Shown here: piece by piece, positions 17,800 to 26,238 of the stretch | Position numbering within the stretch: the stretch's first letter is position 1 | Layout: the number at the start of each line of letters is the position of its first letter | From: Streptomyces ureilyticus | GTDB lineage: Bacteria > Actinomycetota > Actinomycetes > Streptomycetales > Streptomycetaceae | Assembly (NCBI RefSeq): GCF_011045025.1 | Contig: NZ_JAAKZX010000018.1 | Coordinates: 18,180 to 82,179, forward strand | DNA: 64,000 nucleotides | Direction of reading: 5' to 3' | The notes under the pieces: model-generated | Seen by the model: only the letters and a program-made list of their open reading frames with translations | Told to the model about the DNA's origin: nothing | The model's database searches: none | Program-made: the position numbers and the translations under genes

Positions 17800-18386
17800 C
17801 CACCGCCAAGCGCGACACGTACACACCGGAGACGCTGCTCTCCGTTGCCGTGCGGGTTTTCAACGACCGCGGCTACGACGGCACGTCCATGGAGCACCTC
17901 TCCAAGGCGGCCGGCATCTCCAAGTCGTCGATATACCACCATGTCGCGGGCAAGGAGGAGCTGCTGCGGCGGGCCGTGAGCCGGGCGCTGGACGGCCTCT
18001 TCGGGATCCTCGACGAGGAGCACGCGCGCGTGGGGCGTGCCGTGCGGCGACTGGAGTACGTCACCCGGCGCATGGTCGAGGTGCTCACCGCCGAACTGCC
18101 GTACGTGACGCTCCTGCTGCGGGTACGCGGCAACACCGGCACCGAGCGCTGGGCCCTGGAACGGCGCCGGGAGTTCGACCACCGGGTGGCCGAACTCATG
18201 AAGGAAGCGGCGGCCGACGGCGACGTGCGCGCGGACGTCGAGTTCGGGCTCGCCACCAGGCTGGTCTTCGGGATGATCAACTCGCTCGTCGAGTGGTACC
18301 GGCCCGACGGCCGGGGCGTGGGTGAGCGCGAAGTCGCCGACGCGGTCGTTCGGTTGGTCTTCGAAGGGCTCCGCAAGGAGGAGTGA
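17796..18386 (+). CDS. TetR-family regulator, likely PaaR
   Basis: 196 residues from ATG 17796, overlapping the paaH stop. The helix-turn-helix is clear at about residues 30-55 (GTSMEHLSKAAGISKSSIYH, then HVAGKEELL). The rest is a ligand-binding helical domain typical of TetR proteins. Position in the paaH operon, and three matching palindromes near paa and bkd promoters, make it the candidate regulator of all three units, with phenylacetyl-CoA as the likely inducer by analogy with known PaaR proteins. This link is inferred. It would regulate its own operon through the site at 16215. Confidence 0.9.
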   Translation: MTTAKRDTYTPETLLSVAVRVFNDRGYDGTSMEHLSKAAGISKSSIYHHVAGKEELLRRAVSRALDGLFGILDEEHARVGRAVRRLEYVTRRMVEVLTAELPYVTLLLRVRGNTGTERWALERRREFDHRVAELMKEAAADGDVRADVEFGLATRLVFGMINSLVEWYRPDGRGVGEREVADAVVRLVFEGLRKEE

Positions 18387-18432
18387 GGGCGGGGCCGCAC
18401 GGCCCGAAGAAGCCGGGCCGCGGGCGGGAAGT

Positions 18433-18933
18433 TCAGCCCTCCGGCTCCACGTCCTCCTCCTCGAAGACGAGCAGCGTCCGGGTGCTGAGGACCTCCGGGA
18501 TGGACTGGAGGCGAGTCAGCACCAGGTCGCGCAGATTCCTGTTGTCCGGTGTGTGCACCAGGAGCAGTACGTCGAAGTCCCCGCTGACCAGGGCGATATG
18601 GGCCACCTCGGGGAGCGCGCGCAGTTGTTCGCGCACCGTGCGCCAGGAGTTCTGCACGATCTTCAGGGTGATGTAAGCGGCGGCTCCCTTCCCGGCCCGC
18701 TCATGGTTGATGCGGGCGCCGAAGCCGAGGATCACGCCGTCCTCGATGAGCCGGTTGATGCGCGCGTACGCGTTGGCCCGGGACACATGGACGCGCTCGG
18801 CGACGGACCGTATGGAGGCGCGGCCGTCCGAGCGCAGCATCTGGAGGATGTCCTGATCGATGGCGTCCAGCGGACGCGGAGGGGTGTCGGCGCGGCCGTC
18901 CTCCGGTCCCTCGGCCATTTGTTCAGGTGCCAT
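18433..18933 (-). CDS. Lrp/AsnC-family regulator, BkdR-like by position
   Basis: 166 residues from ATG 18933, with GGAGGCGGGG upstream. The N-terminal winged helix-turn-helix (LDAIDQDILQMLRSDGRASI, then VHVSRANAYARINRLIEDG) and the C-terminal ligand-sensing RAM domain (ALVSGDFDVLLLVHTPDN) are both present. It is divergent from a branched-chain 2-oxoacid dehydrogenase operon, the position of BkdR in other bacteria. A 10-bp dyad (18974-19005) lies in the shared promoter region. Sensing of branched-chain amino acids is likely but not shown. Confidence 0.9.
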   Translation of the reverse strand: MAPEQMAEGPEDGRADTPPRPLDAIDQDILQMLRSDGRASIRSVAERVHVSRANAYARINRLIEDGVILGFGARINHERAGKGAAAYITLKIVQNSWRTVREQLRALPEVAHIALVSGDFDVLLLVHTPDNRNLRDLVLTRLQSIPEVLSTRTLLVFEEEDVEPEG

Positions 18934-18973
18934 GTCCCCCCGCCTCCATACCATGGACGTACTGCATCCATCC

Positions 18974-19005
18974 CAGGCTGTGGAGAACCGTTTGTCCACA
19001 GCCTG
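18974..19005. promoter_or_regulatory. Dyad in the lrp/bkd divergent promoter
   Basis: CAGGCTGTGG (18974-18983) and CCACAGCCTG (18996-19005) are perfect inverted 10-mers with a 12-base centre. This is a plausible Lrp-type operator. The right arm also overlaps a DnaA-box-like TTGTCCACA (18992-19000). Confidence 0.6.
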
Positions 19006-19034
19006 AAGCTGCCTGTAGCCAAAATGTGCCGACG

Positions 19035-19048
19035 ACCGAACAATCGGT
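19035..19048. promoter_or_regulatory. PaaR-type operator variant before the first bkd operon
   Basis: ACCGAACAATCGGT differs from the paaN/paaH site by one base (CA for CG in the centre). It lies 58 bp upstream of the E1 alpha start, a position suited to promoter control. Confidence 0.65.
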
Positions 19049-19106
19049 AGGTGAGGCGCATCACAGCCGGTGTGCCGTCGAACCGCTCCCACGAGGAGGT
19101 GCCGTC

Positions 19107-20258
19107 ATGACGGTCATGGAGCAGCGGGGCGCCTATCGGCCCACCCCGCCGCCTGCCTGGCAGCCCCGCACCGACCCCGCCCCACTGTTGCCGGACGAGG
19201 TTCCGTACCGCGTCCTCGGCACGGACGCGGCGGCCGAGGCCGACCCGGAGCTGCTGCGTCGTCTGTACGGGGAGCTGGTGCGCGGCCGTCGCTACAACAC
19301 GCAGGCCACCGCCCTCACCAAGCAGGGCAGGCTGGCGGTCTACCCCTCCTCCACCGGCCAGGAGGCCTGCCAGGTCGCTGCCGCGCTCGTCCTCGAAGAG
19401 CGCGACTGGCTCTTCCCCAGCTACCGCGACACGCTCGCCGCCGTCGCCCGCGGACTCGACCCCGTCCAGGCCCTGGGCCTCCTGCGGGGCGACTGGCACA
19501 GCGGATACGACCCCCGCGAGCGCCGTATCGCGCCCCTGTGCACCCCTCTCGCAACCCAACTCCCGCACGCCGTGGGCCTCGCACACGCCGCACGTCTTCA
19601 GGGCGACGACGTGGTCGCGCTCGCCCTGGTCGGTGACGGCGGCACCAGTGAGGGCGATTTCCACGAGGCGCTGAACTTCGCCGCCGTCTGGCAGGCCCCG
19701 GTCGTCTTCCTCGTCCAGAACAACGGCTTCGCGATCTCCGTCCCGCTCGCCAAGCAGACCGCCGCGCCGTCCCTCGCCCACAAGGCGGTCGGCTACGGCA
19801 TGCCGGGCCGCCTGGTCGACGGAAACGACGCGGTCGCGGTGCACCAGGTCCTCGGCGAAGCCGTGGCCCACGCGCGCGCGGGAGGCGGACCGACGCTCGT
19901 GGAGGCGGTGACGTACCGCATGGAAGCCCACACGAACGCCGACGACGACAAGCGCTACCGCGCCGACTCGGAGGTCGAGGCCTGGCGCGCACACGACCCG
20001 ATCGCCCTCCTGGAGCACGCGTTGACCGAGCGCGGACTCCTCGACGAGGCCGGCATCCAGGCCGCGCGCGAGGACGCCGAGGCGATGGCCGCGGATCTGC
20101 GCGAGCGCATGAACCAGGACCCGGCGCTCGACCCGATGGACCTCTTCGGGCACGTCTACGACCGGCCCACGACCCAACTCCTGGAGCAGGAGGCACAGTT
20201 GCGGGCCGAACTGGCCGCCGAGGAGCGGCATCACGAGTCGGAGGGAGCGCCGCGATGA
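19107..20258 (+). CDS. bkdA: 2-oxoacid dehydrogenase E1 alpha subunit (first bkd locus)
   Basis: 383 residues from ATG 19107 with ACGAGGAGGTG upstream. The thiamine-diphosphate motif runs from GDGGTSEGDFHEALNF to VQNNGF. The phosphorylation-loop region YRMEAHTNADDDKRYR and the N-terminal SSTGQEACQVAAAL are typical of branched-chain or pyruvate-type alpha subunits. With the beta subunit it decarboxylates a 2-oxoacid and passes the acyl group to E2. Substrate specificity cannot be read. The operator shared with paa genes hints at an aromatic 2-oxoacid such as phenylpyruvate, while the Lrp neighbour hints at branched-chain substrates. Confidence 0.92.
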   Translation: MTVMEQRGAYRPTPPPAWQPRTDPAPLLPDEVPYRVLGTDAAAEADPELLRRLYGELVRGRRYNTQATALTKQGRLAVYPSSTGQEACQVAAALVLEERDWLFPSYRDTLAAVARGLDPVQALGLLRGDWHSGYDPRERRIAPLCTPLATQLPHAVGLAHAARLQGDDVVALALVGDGGTSEGDFHEALNFAAVWQAPVVFLVQNNGFAISVPLAKQTAAPSLAHKAVGYGMPGRLVDGNDAVAVHQVLGEAVAHARAGGGPTLVEAVTYRMEAHTNADDDKRYRADSEVEAWRAHDPIALLEHALTERGLLDEAGIQAAREDAEAMAADLRERMNQDPALDPMDLFGHVYDRPTTQLLEQEAQLRAELAAEERHHESEGAPR

Positions 20259-21259
20259 CCACGGTCGCCGTGAAACCGGCCACCATGGCGCAGGCCCTCG
20301 GCCGCGCCCTGCGCGACGCGATGGCCGCCGATCCGGCCGTCCACGTCATGGGTGAGGACGTCGGCACCCTCGGCGGTGTCTTCCGGGTCACCGACGGGCT
20401 CACCAAGGAGTTCGGCGAGGACCGCTGTACGGACACGCCGCTGGCCGAGGCGGGCATCCTGGGGACGGCGGTCGGCATGGCCATGTACGGGCTGCGGCCG
20501 GTCGTGGAGATGCAGTTCGACGCCTTCGCGTACCCCGCCTTCGAGCAGTTGATCTCGCATGTGTCGCGGATGCGCAACCGCACCCGCGGGGCGATGTCGC
20601 TGCCGCTCACGATCCGTGTCCCCTACGGGGGAGGCATCGGCGGCGTCGAGCACCACAGCGACTCCTCCGAGGCGTATTACATGGCGACTCCGGGGCTCCA
20701 TGTCGTCACGCCCGCGACGGTCGCCGACGCGTACGGGCTACTGCGTGCCGCCATCGCCTCCGACGACCCCGTCGTCTTCCTCGAACCCAAGCGCCTGTAC
20801 TGGTCGAAGGACTCCTGGAACCCCGAGGAGCCAACGGCCGTTGAACCGATAGGCCGCGCGGTGGTGCGGCGCTCGGGCCGGAGCGCCACGCTGATCACGT
20901 ACGGGCCGTCCCTGCCTGTCTGCCTGGAGGCGGCCGAGGCGGCGCGGGCCGAAGGCTGGAACCTCGAAGTCGTCGATCTGCGCTCCCTGGTGCCGTTCGA
21001 CGACGAGACGGTCACCGCGTCCGTACGGCGCACGGGGCGGGCCGTCGTGGTGCACGAGTCCGGGACCTTCGGCGGACCGGGAGGGGAGATCGCCGCGCGG
21101 GTCACCGAGCGGTGCTTCCACTACCTGGAGGCGCCGGTACTGCGGGTGGCCGGGTTCGACATCCCGTACCCGCCGCCGATGCTGGAGCGGCACCATCTGC
21201 CCGGCGTCGACCGCATCCTGGACGCGGTCGCGCGGCTGCAGTGGGAGGCGGAGAACTGA
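20255..21259 (+). CDS. bkdB: 2-oxoacid dehydrogenase E1 beta subunit (first bkd locus)
   Basis: 334 residues; ATG 20255 overlaps the E1 alpha stop by four bases. Family motifs are GEDVGTLGGVFRVTDGL near the N-terminus, DTPLAEAGILGTAVGMA and VEMQFDAFAYPAFEQL. The C-terminal transketolase-like domain includes VVVHESGTFGGPGGEIA. It forms the alpha2-beta2 E1 enzyme with the preceding gene. It is about 60% similar by eye to the second beta subunit at 33775. Confidence 0.94.
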   Translation: MTTVAVKPATMAQALGRALRDAMAADPAVHVMGEDVGTLGGVFRVTDGLTKEFGEDRCTDTPLAEAGILGTAVGMAMYGLRPVVEMQFDAFAYPAFEQLISHVSRMRNRTRGAMSLPLTIRVPYGGGIGGVEHHSDSSEAYYMATPGLHVVTPATVADAYGLLRAAIASDDPVVFLEPKRLYWSKDSWNPEEPTAVEPIGRAVVRRSGRSATLITYGPSLPVCLEAAEAARAEGWNLEVVDLRSLVPFDDETVTASVRRTGRAVVVHESGTFGGPGGEIAARVTERCFHYLEAPVLRVAGFDIPYPPPMLERHHLPGVDRILDAVARLQWEAEN

Positions 21260-22791
21260 TGCCCCAGGTCCTCGAATTCAAGCTGCCCGACCTCGGCGAA
21301 GGGCTCACCGAGGCGGAGATCGTCCGCTGGCTCGTCCAGGTCGGCGATGTCGTGGCTGTCGACCAGCCGGTCGTCGAGGTCGAGACGGCCAAGGCGATGG
21401 TCGAGGTGCCGTGCCCGTACGGCGGCGTGGTCACGTCCCGCTTCGGCGAGGAGGGCATGGAACTGCCCGTCGGAGCACCGCTGTTGACGGTGGCGGTCGG
21501 AGCGTCCGCCTCCGGTGACGCGGACGAGGGATCCGGCAATGTACTCGTGGGGTACGGCACGGGAACGCCGCCCGCGCGGCGCGGACGGGTGCGGCCGAGC
21601 GCCCCGGCGTCTGCCGGGCGGCGGCCGCCGGGCCGACCCACGGAGGGGCCTGGCAGCGCCGACGGGGCGTCGGCCGGTCGCGGTGCGGAGACGGCGTCCG
21701 CAGACCGGGGTACGGACAGCGGTGCCATGGGAGCGGCGGCGCACGAGGCCGCCGCCCGCCGTCTCGCGCAGGACGTGGCTTCCACCGAGGGCCGACCGGG
21801 CGACGGGAGCGGACGCCGTGCTGATGGTCCGGTGCCGGTGATCTCCCCGCTCGTGCGGCGGCTGGCCAGGGAATACGGTCTGGATCTGCGGGAGTTGGCC
21901 GGATCCGGACCCGACGGACTGATTCTGCGGGCAGACGTGGAGCACGCGGCGCGCGGCGCTAGTGCACGCGGCCGGGGGACGGAGACCGGGGGTGTGTCGT
22001 ACGCGCCGACAGGGCCGGAGCCCTCAGTCGCCCCCCACGCGCACGTGCCTGCCGCGCCCGCCGGTGAGGCACCCGCGCACGCGGCAAGCGTTCCCGCAGC
22101 CTCCGGCACCCGCATCCCCCTGCGAGGCATACGCGGTGTCGTCGCCGACAAGCTCGCCCGGAGCCGTCGCGAGATCCCCGACGCGACCTGCTGGGTGGAT
22201 GCCGACGCGACGGAACTCCTGAACGCGCGCGTGGCAATGAACGCGGCCGGCGGACCGAAGATCTCTCTCCTCGCGCTGCTCGCCCGCATCTGCACCGCAG
22301 CCCTCGCCCGTCATCCCGAGCTCAACTCCAGGGTCGACATGGACGCTCGGGAGGTCGTACAGCTCGACGAAGTGCACCTCGGGTTCGCGGCGCAGACCGA
22401 GCGGGGGCTCGTCGTGCCGGTGGTGAAGGACGCGCACACGCGGGACGCCCAGTCGCTGAGCGCGGAGTTCGGGCGCCTCACCGAGGCGGCGCGGACCGGG
22501 ACGCTCACGCCCGGGGAACTCACCGGCGGGACCTTCACCTTGAACAACTACGGCGTGTTCGGCGTCGACGGCTCCACGCCGATCATCAACCACCCCGAGG
22601 CGGCCATGCTCGGCGTCGGCCGGATCGCCCCCAAGCCCTGGGTGCACCAGGGCGAGCTGGCGGTGCGGCAGGTCGTCCAGCTCTCGCTCACCTTCGACCA
22701 CCGGGTGTGCGACGGCGGCACGGCGGGCGGTTTCCTGCGGTATGTCGCGGACTGCGTGGAGCAGCCGGCGGTGCTCCTGCGTTCCCTGTGA
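21259..22791 (+). CDS. bkdC: 2-oxoacid dehydrogenase E2 acyltransferase (first bkd locus)
   Basis: 510 residues; ATG 21259 overlaps the E1 beta stop (TGATG). Domains in order: one lipoyl domain (lipoyl Lys in VETAKAMVEV near residue 45), a long Ala/Gly/Pro linker, the peripheral-subunit-binding domain around residues 195-230 (VISPLVRRLAREYGLDLREL), a second linker, and the catalytic domain ending with DHRVCDGGTAGGF, which has the His and Asp active-site residues. It transfers the acyl group to CoA. No E3 (lipoamide dehydrogenase) gene is linked; one elsewhere must serve the complex. Confidence 0.93.
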   Translation: MPQVLEFKLPDLGEGLTEAEIVRWLVQVGDVVAVDQPVVEVETAKAMVEVPCPYGGVVTSRFGEEGMELPVGAPLLTVAVGASASGDADEGSGNVLVGYGTGTPPARRGRVRPSAPASAGRRPPGRPTEGPGSADGASAGRGAETASADRGTDSGAMGAAAHEAAARRLAQDVASTEGRPGDGSGRRADGPVPVISPLVRRLAREYGLDLRELAGSGPDGLILRADVEHAARGASARGRGTETGGVSYAPTGPEPSVAPHAHVPAAPAGEAPAHAASVPAASGTRIPLRGIRGVVADKLARSRREIPDATCWVDADATELLNARVAMNAAGGPKISLLALLARICTAALARHPELNSRVDMDAREVVQLDEVHLGFAAQTERGLVVPVVKDAHTRDAQSLSAEFGRLTEAARTGTLTPGELTGGTFTLNNYGVFGVDGSTPIINHPEAAMLGVGRIAPKPWVHQGELAVRQVVQLSLTFDHRVCDGGTAGGFLRYVADCVEQPAVLLRSL

Positions 22792-22816
22792 TCGCGGTGG
22801 CACGCATACTCGTGGG

Positions 22817-23758
22817 GTGACCGCGTACCAGCCCTCCGGCGATGCCGGCACCCCCGGCGACTTCGGCGTCGAAGTACACGACGCCGTCGTGCTCGCCGGG
22901 GGTGCCGCCCGGCGGCTCGGCGGCGCCGACAAGCCCGGTGTGCGCGTGGGCGGTCGGCCGCTGCTCGACCGGGTCCTGGCCGCCTGTTCCTCCGCCGCCA
23001 CCACCGTGGTGGTGGCCGAACGCAGGGCCACCGCGCGTCCGGTGCTGTGGGCGCGCGAGGACCCGCCCGGCGCGGGTCCGCTGGCCGCTCTCGACACCGG
23101 GCTGCGGCGCACCTCGGCCCCGTATGTCCTGGTGCTCTCCGCCGATCTGCCGTTCCTCGACGAGGAGACGGTACGACGGCTGCTGGCGGCCCTTCGGTCG
23201 ACCGACACGGAAGGTGTGCTGCTCACCGACCCCGATGGCCGCGACCAGCCGCTCGTGGCCGCGTACCGGAGTGCGGCGCTGCGCCGTGAGCTGGCGGCGC
23301 TCGGCGTCGAGCACGGTGGTCTGGCCGGGCTGCCGCTGCGGCTGCTCACCGGTGCGCTCGATCTGACCCGTATCACCGACCCCGTCGCGTCCTTCGACTG
23401 CGACACCTGGGACGACATCGCTGCCGCCCGGGCACGTATCAGGGAGCATGGGCACGTGTTGGATGAATGGATTTCCGCCGTCAAAGAAGAGCTGGGCATC
23501 GACCTCGAGGTCGACACCGGCGCCCTGCTCGATCTCGCCCGCGATGCCGCACACAATGTGGCCCGGCCCGCGGCCCCGCTGACGACGTTCCTCGTCGGAT
23601 ACGCGGCGGCGCAGACCAAGGGAGGCCCGGAGGCAGTGGCCGAGGCTACCCGCAAGGCGACAGCGCTCGCGCTGCGCTGGGCGGAGGAGGACGCCAGGGC
23701 GGCCCCGTCCGAGCCCGGGTCCGCCACCGCCACCGAGGCCCGCCCGGACGCCGGATGA
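22817..23758 (+). CDS. mobA: MobA-like nucleotidyltransferase fused to a DUF6457-type domain
   Basis: 313 residues from GTG 22817. The first 210 residues form a MobA-type nucleotidyltransferase: VVLAGGAARRLGGADKPGV is the NTP-binding loop, and LVLSADLPFLDEETV gives the metal-binding Asp. The last 100 residues (LDEWISAVKEELGIDLEVD onward) match a small helical domain (DUF6457 type) that often occurs alone next to molybdenum cofactor genes. MobA attaches GMP to molybdopterin. The moeA gene follows in a four-base overlap, which supports a cofactor role. The start lacks a strong ribosome binding site. Confidence 0.85.
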   Translation: MTAYQPSGDAGTPGDFGVEVHDAVVLAGGAARRLGGADKPGVRVGGRPLLDRVLAACSSAATTVVVAERRATARPVLWAREDPPGAGPLAALDTGLRRTSAPYVLVLSADLPFLDEETVRRLLAALRSTDTEGVLLTDPDGRDQPLVAAYRSAALRRELAALGVEHGGLAGLPLRLLTGALDLTRITDPVASFDCDTWDDIAAARARIREHGHVLDEWISAVKEELGIDLEVDTGALLDLARDAAHNVARPAAPLTTFLVGYAAAQTKGGPEAVAEATRKATALALRWAEEDARAAPSEPGSATATEARPDAG

Positions 23759-25038
23759 CCGCACACGGGCAGTACGAGGACGTCGACCTCGACGTGGAGG
23801 AGGCCCTCGCCTTGGTCAAGGACAGGGATGCCCACCGGCCCGGCGAGGCCACCCCCTGGCCACAAGCACGCGCCACCGCAGCGCGAGCCCTCCGTGCCCC
23901 GGCCGCCCCAGTCTCCGTCCCGCTCGACGCCGCGCTGGGTCTCGTCCTCGCCGCCCCTCTCACTGCCCTCACCGACCTCCCGTCGTTCGACACCTCCGCG
24001 ATGGACGGCTGGGCGGTCGCCGGACCCGGCCCGTGGCACGTACGGCCCGAAGGGGTGCTCGCCGGGCACGCCGAGCCGGCGCCGCTCACCGACGGCGAGG
24101 CGGTCCGGATCGCAACCGGCGCACGCATCCCGCAGGACGCCACCGCTGTCCTGCGCAGCGAACACGGCCGCACCGACGACAAGGACCGGCTGCACGCGAC
24201 CCGGGACGTCGTGCACGGCCAGGACATCCGGCCGCGCGGCCAGGAATGCCGCTCCGGTGACGCCCTCCTGCCTCCCGGGACGCTGGTCACCCCGCCCGTG
24301 CTCGGGCTGGCGGCCGCCGCCGGATACGACACCGTCTCCGCCGTCCCGCGCCCACGCGCCGAAGTCCTCGTCCTGGGCGACGAGTTGCTCACGGAGGGCC
24401 TGCCCCACGAAGGACTCATCCGTGACGCGCTCGGCCCCATGCTGCCGCCCTGGCTGCGCGCACTCGGCGCGGACGTCATCGCGGTGCGCAGGCTCGGTGA
24501 CGACGCCGAGGCCCTGCACAAGGCGCTGCAGCACTCCGAAGCCGACCTCATCGTCACCACCGGCGGCACCGCCGCGGGCCCGGTCGACCACGTCCACCCC
24601 ACCCTGCGCCGCATCGGCGCCCAGCTCCTCGTGAACGGCGTCAAGGTGCGCCCCGGCCACCCCATGCTGCTGGCCCGTACCAGGGAGAACCAGCACCTCG
24701 TCGGTCTGCCCGGCAACCCCCTCGCCGCCGTCTCCGGCCTGCTCACCCTCGCCGAACCCCTGCTGCGTACGCTCGCGGGACGCCCGGCCCCGGAGCCGTA
24801 CACGCTGCCCCTGCGGGACGAGGCGCACGGGCATCCGTACGACACCCGGCTGATCCCCGTCGTGTTGCGCGAGGAGCGGGCCGTGCCGCTGCACTACAAC
24901 GGCCCGGCCATGCTGCGCGGCATCGCCGTGGCCGACGCGCTCGCGGTCGTTCCGCCCGGCGGTGGCCGTCCCGGCCAGGAGCTGGAGATCCTCGAACTGC
25001 CGTGGGCGACGGCCGACATGGCGGCAGGTCTCGTATGA
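23755..25038 (+). CDS. moeA: MoeA: molybdopterin molybdenumtransferase
   Basis: 427 residues from ATG 23755, overlapping the previous stop. MoeA domains are visible: the N-terminal region with FDTSAMDGWAV, the GARIPQDATAV loop, the molybdopterin-binding domain with TTGGTAAGPVDHV, and VRPGHPMLLAR followed by GLPGNPLAAVSGL. It inserts molybdate into adenylated molybdopterin. The first 25 residues carry an acidic extension. Together with the MobA fusion it forms a two-gene molybdenum cofactor unit. Confidence 0.93.
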   Translation: MTAHGQYEDVDLDVEEALALVKDRDAHRPGEATPWPQARATAARALRAPAAPVSVPLDAALGLVLAAPLTALTDLPSFDTSAMDGWAVAGPGPWHVRPEGVLAGHAEPAPLTDGEAVRIATGARIPQDATAVLRSEHGRTDDKDRLHATRDVVHGQDIRPRGQECRSGDALLPPGTLVTPPVLGLAAAAGYDTVSAVPRPRAEVLVLGDELLTEGLPHEGLIRDALGPMLPPWLRALGADVIAVRRLGDDAEALHKALQHSEADLIVTTGGTAAGPVDHVHPTLRRIGAQLLVNGVKVRPGHPMLLARTRENQHLVGLPGNPLAAVSGLLTLAEPLLRTLAGRPAPEPYTLPLRDEAHGHPYDTRLIPVVLREERAVPLHYNGPAMLRGIAVADALAVVPPGGGRPGQELEILELPWATADMAAGLV

Positions 25039-25078
25039 ACCGGCTCGGGGTGACTCTCATATGAACCGGATCGGGGAG

Positions 25079-25094
25079 TGTTTCACGTGAAACT
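25079..25094. other. parS-like site, 15 of 16 matches
   Basis: TGTTTCACGTGAAACT against the 16-bp ParB-binding palindrome TGTTTCACGTGAAACA; the inner 14 bp (25080-25093) are perfect. It covers the translation start of the K+ channel gene. Confidence 0.85.
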
Positions 25095-26229
25095 TCCGGG
25101 CCATGACGCGATCGCCCGCCAGGCCGACGAACGTCTCGTGACCCAGCGGGTGAGGCTTCCCCGCCGAACCGTGGAACACCCGTTTCGCCAGGTCGCCAAG
25201 CGCGTCGTCATCGCGCTGCTGATCCTGGTCGCGACCGGCTTCCTCGTCTACCTCGACCGCGACGGCTACAACGACAACTCCGACGGCGGCGTCGACCTGC
25301 TCGACGCCTTCTACTACGCGACGGTCACCCTCTCGACCACCGGGTACGGCGATATCACCCCGGTCAGCGACGCCGCTCGGCTCACCAACATCTTTGTGAT
25401 CACGCCGCTGCGCGTGCTCTTCCTGATCATCCTGGTCGGCACCACTCTCGAGGTCCTCACCGAGCGCACCCGGGAGGAATGGCGACTGAACCGCTGGAGG
25501 ACGGCCTTGCGAGACCACACCGTTGTCATCGGCTTCGGGACGAAGGGGCGGTCGGCGATCCAGACCGTGTGTGCGACGGGGCTGAAGAAGGAGCAGGTCG
25601 TGGTCGTCGACCCCAGTACGAAGGTGGTCGACGCGGCGACGGCCGACGGGTACGCCGGTGTGGTCGGCGATGCCACGCGCAGCGATGTCCTGCTCCGGGC
25701 CGAGGTGCAGAAGGCGCGGCAGATCATCATCGCGACCCAGCGCGACGACACAGCCGTACTCGTGGCGCTGACGGCCCGGCAGCTCAACCGCGGGGCGAAG
25801 ATCGTGGCCGCGGTCCGCGAGGAGGAGAACGCGCCGCTGCTGCGCCAGTCCGGCGCCGATGTCGTCATCACCAGCGCGAGCGCGGCCGGCCGGCTGCTCG
25901 GGCTCTCGGTGCTCAGCCCCAGCGCGGGCATGGTCCTGGAGGACCTCATCCAGCAGGGCAGCGGGCTCGACATCGTCGAACGGCCCGTTGTGAAGGCCGA
26001 GGCGGGGCGCGGGCCGCGGGACGTGGACGACCTGGTGGTCAGTGTCGTACGAGGGCATCGTGTGCTCGGATACGACGATCCGGCCCTCGGGAAGCTCCAG
26101 TTGACGGACCGTCTGATCACCATCGTGCGGAAGTCGCCGCATACGCAGGTCGCGCCCGATACCAAGCGCCTGCCCGGGATCGAGCCACCGGCAGGAGGGG
26201 TCATCGGCCGGCCGAAACCCCGGGAGTAG
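25087..26229 (+). CDS. Potassium channel with RCK/TrkA-N domain
   Basis: 380 residues from GTG 25087; GGGGAG lies nine bases upstream, while GTG 25078 would add VFH. One membrane helix (VVIALLILVATGFLVYL), a pore loop with filter TTGYGD, and a second helix (ITPLRVLFLIILVGTTLEVL) form a two-helix ion channel. A cytosolic Rossmann domain follows (HTVVIGFGTKGRSAIQTV), then a small C-terminal RCK domain. It likely lets K+ pass under control of a bound nucleotide or ion. The start codon lies inside a parS site, so ParB spreading from it could affect expression. Confidence 0.88.
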   Translation: MKLPGHDAIARQADERLVTQRVRLPRRTVEHPFRQVAKRVVIALLILVATGFLVYLDRDGYNDNSDGGVDLLDAFYYATVTLSTTGYGDITPVSDAARLTNIFVITPLRVLFLIILVGTTLEVLTERTREEWRLNRWRTALRDHTVVIGFGTKGRSAIQTVCATGLKKEQVVVVDPSTKVVDAATADGYAGVVGDATRSDVLLRAEVQKARQIIIATQRDDTAVLVALTARQLNRGAKIVAAVREEENAPLLRQSGADVVITSASAAGRLLGLSVLSPSAGMVLEDLIQQGSGLDIVERPVVKAEAGRGPRDVDDLVVSVVRGHRVLGYDDPALGKLQLTDRLITIVRKSPHTQVAPDTKRLPGIEPPAGGVIGRPKPRE

Positions 26230-26238
26230 CCTCGCCGC

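Noticed and set aside
22024..24894. A very long minus-strand frame opposite the E2, MobA and MoeA genes
   Set aside because: It is antisense to three well-supported genes and its translation is low-complexity Arg/Gly/Ser; long shadow frames are normal at this GC content.
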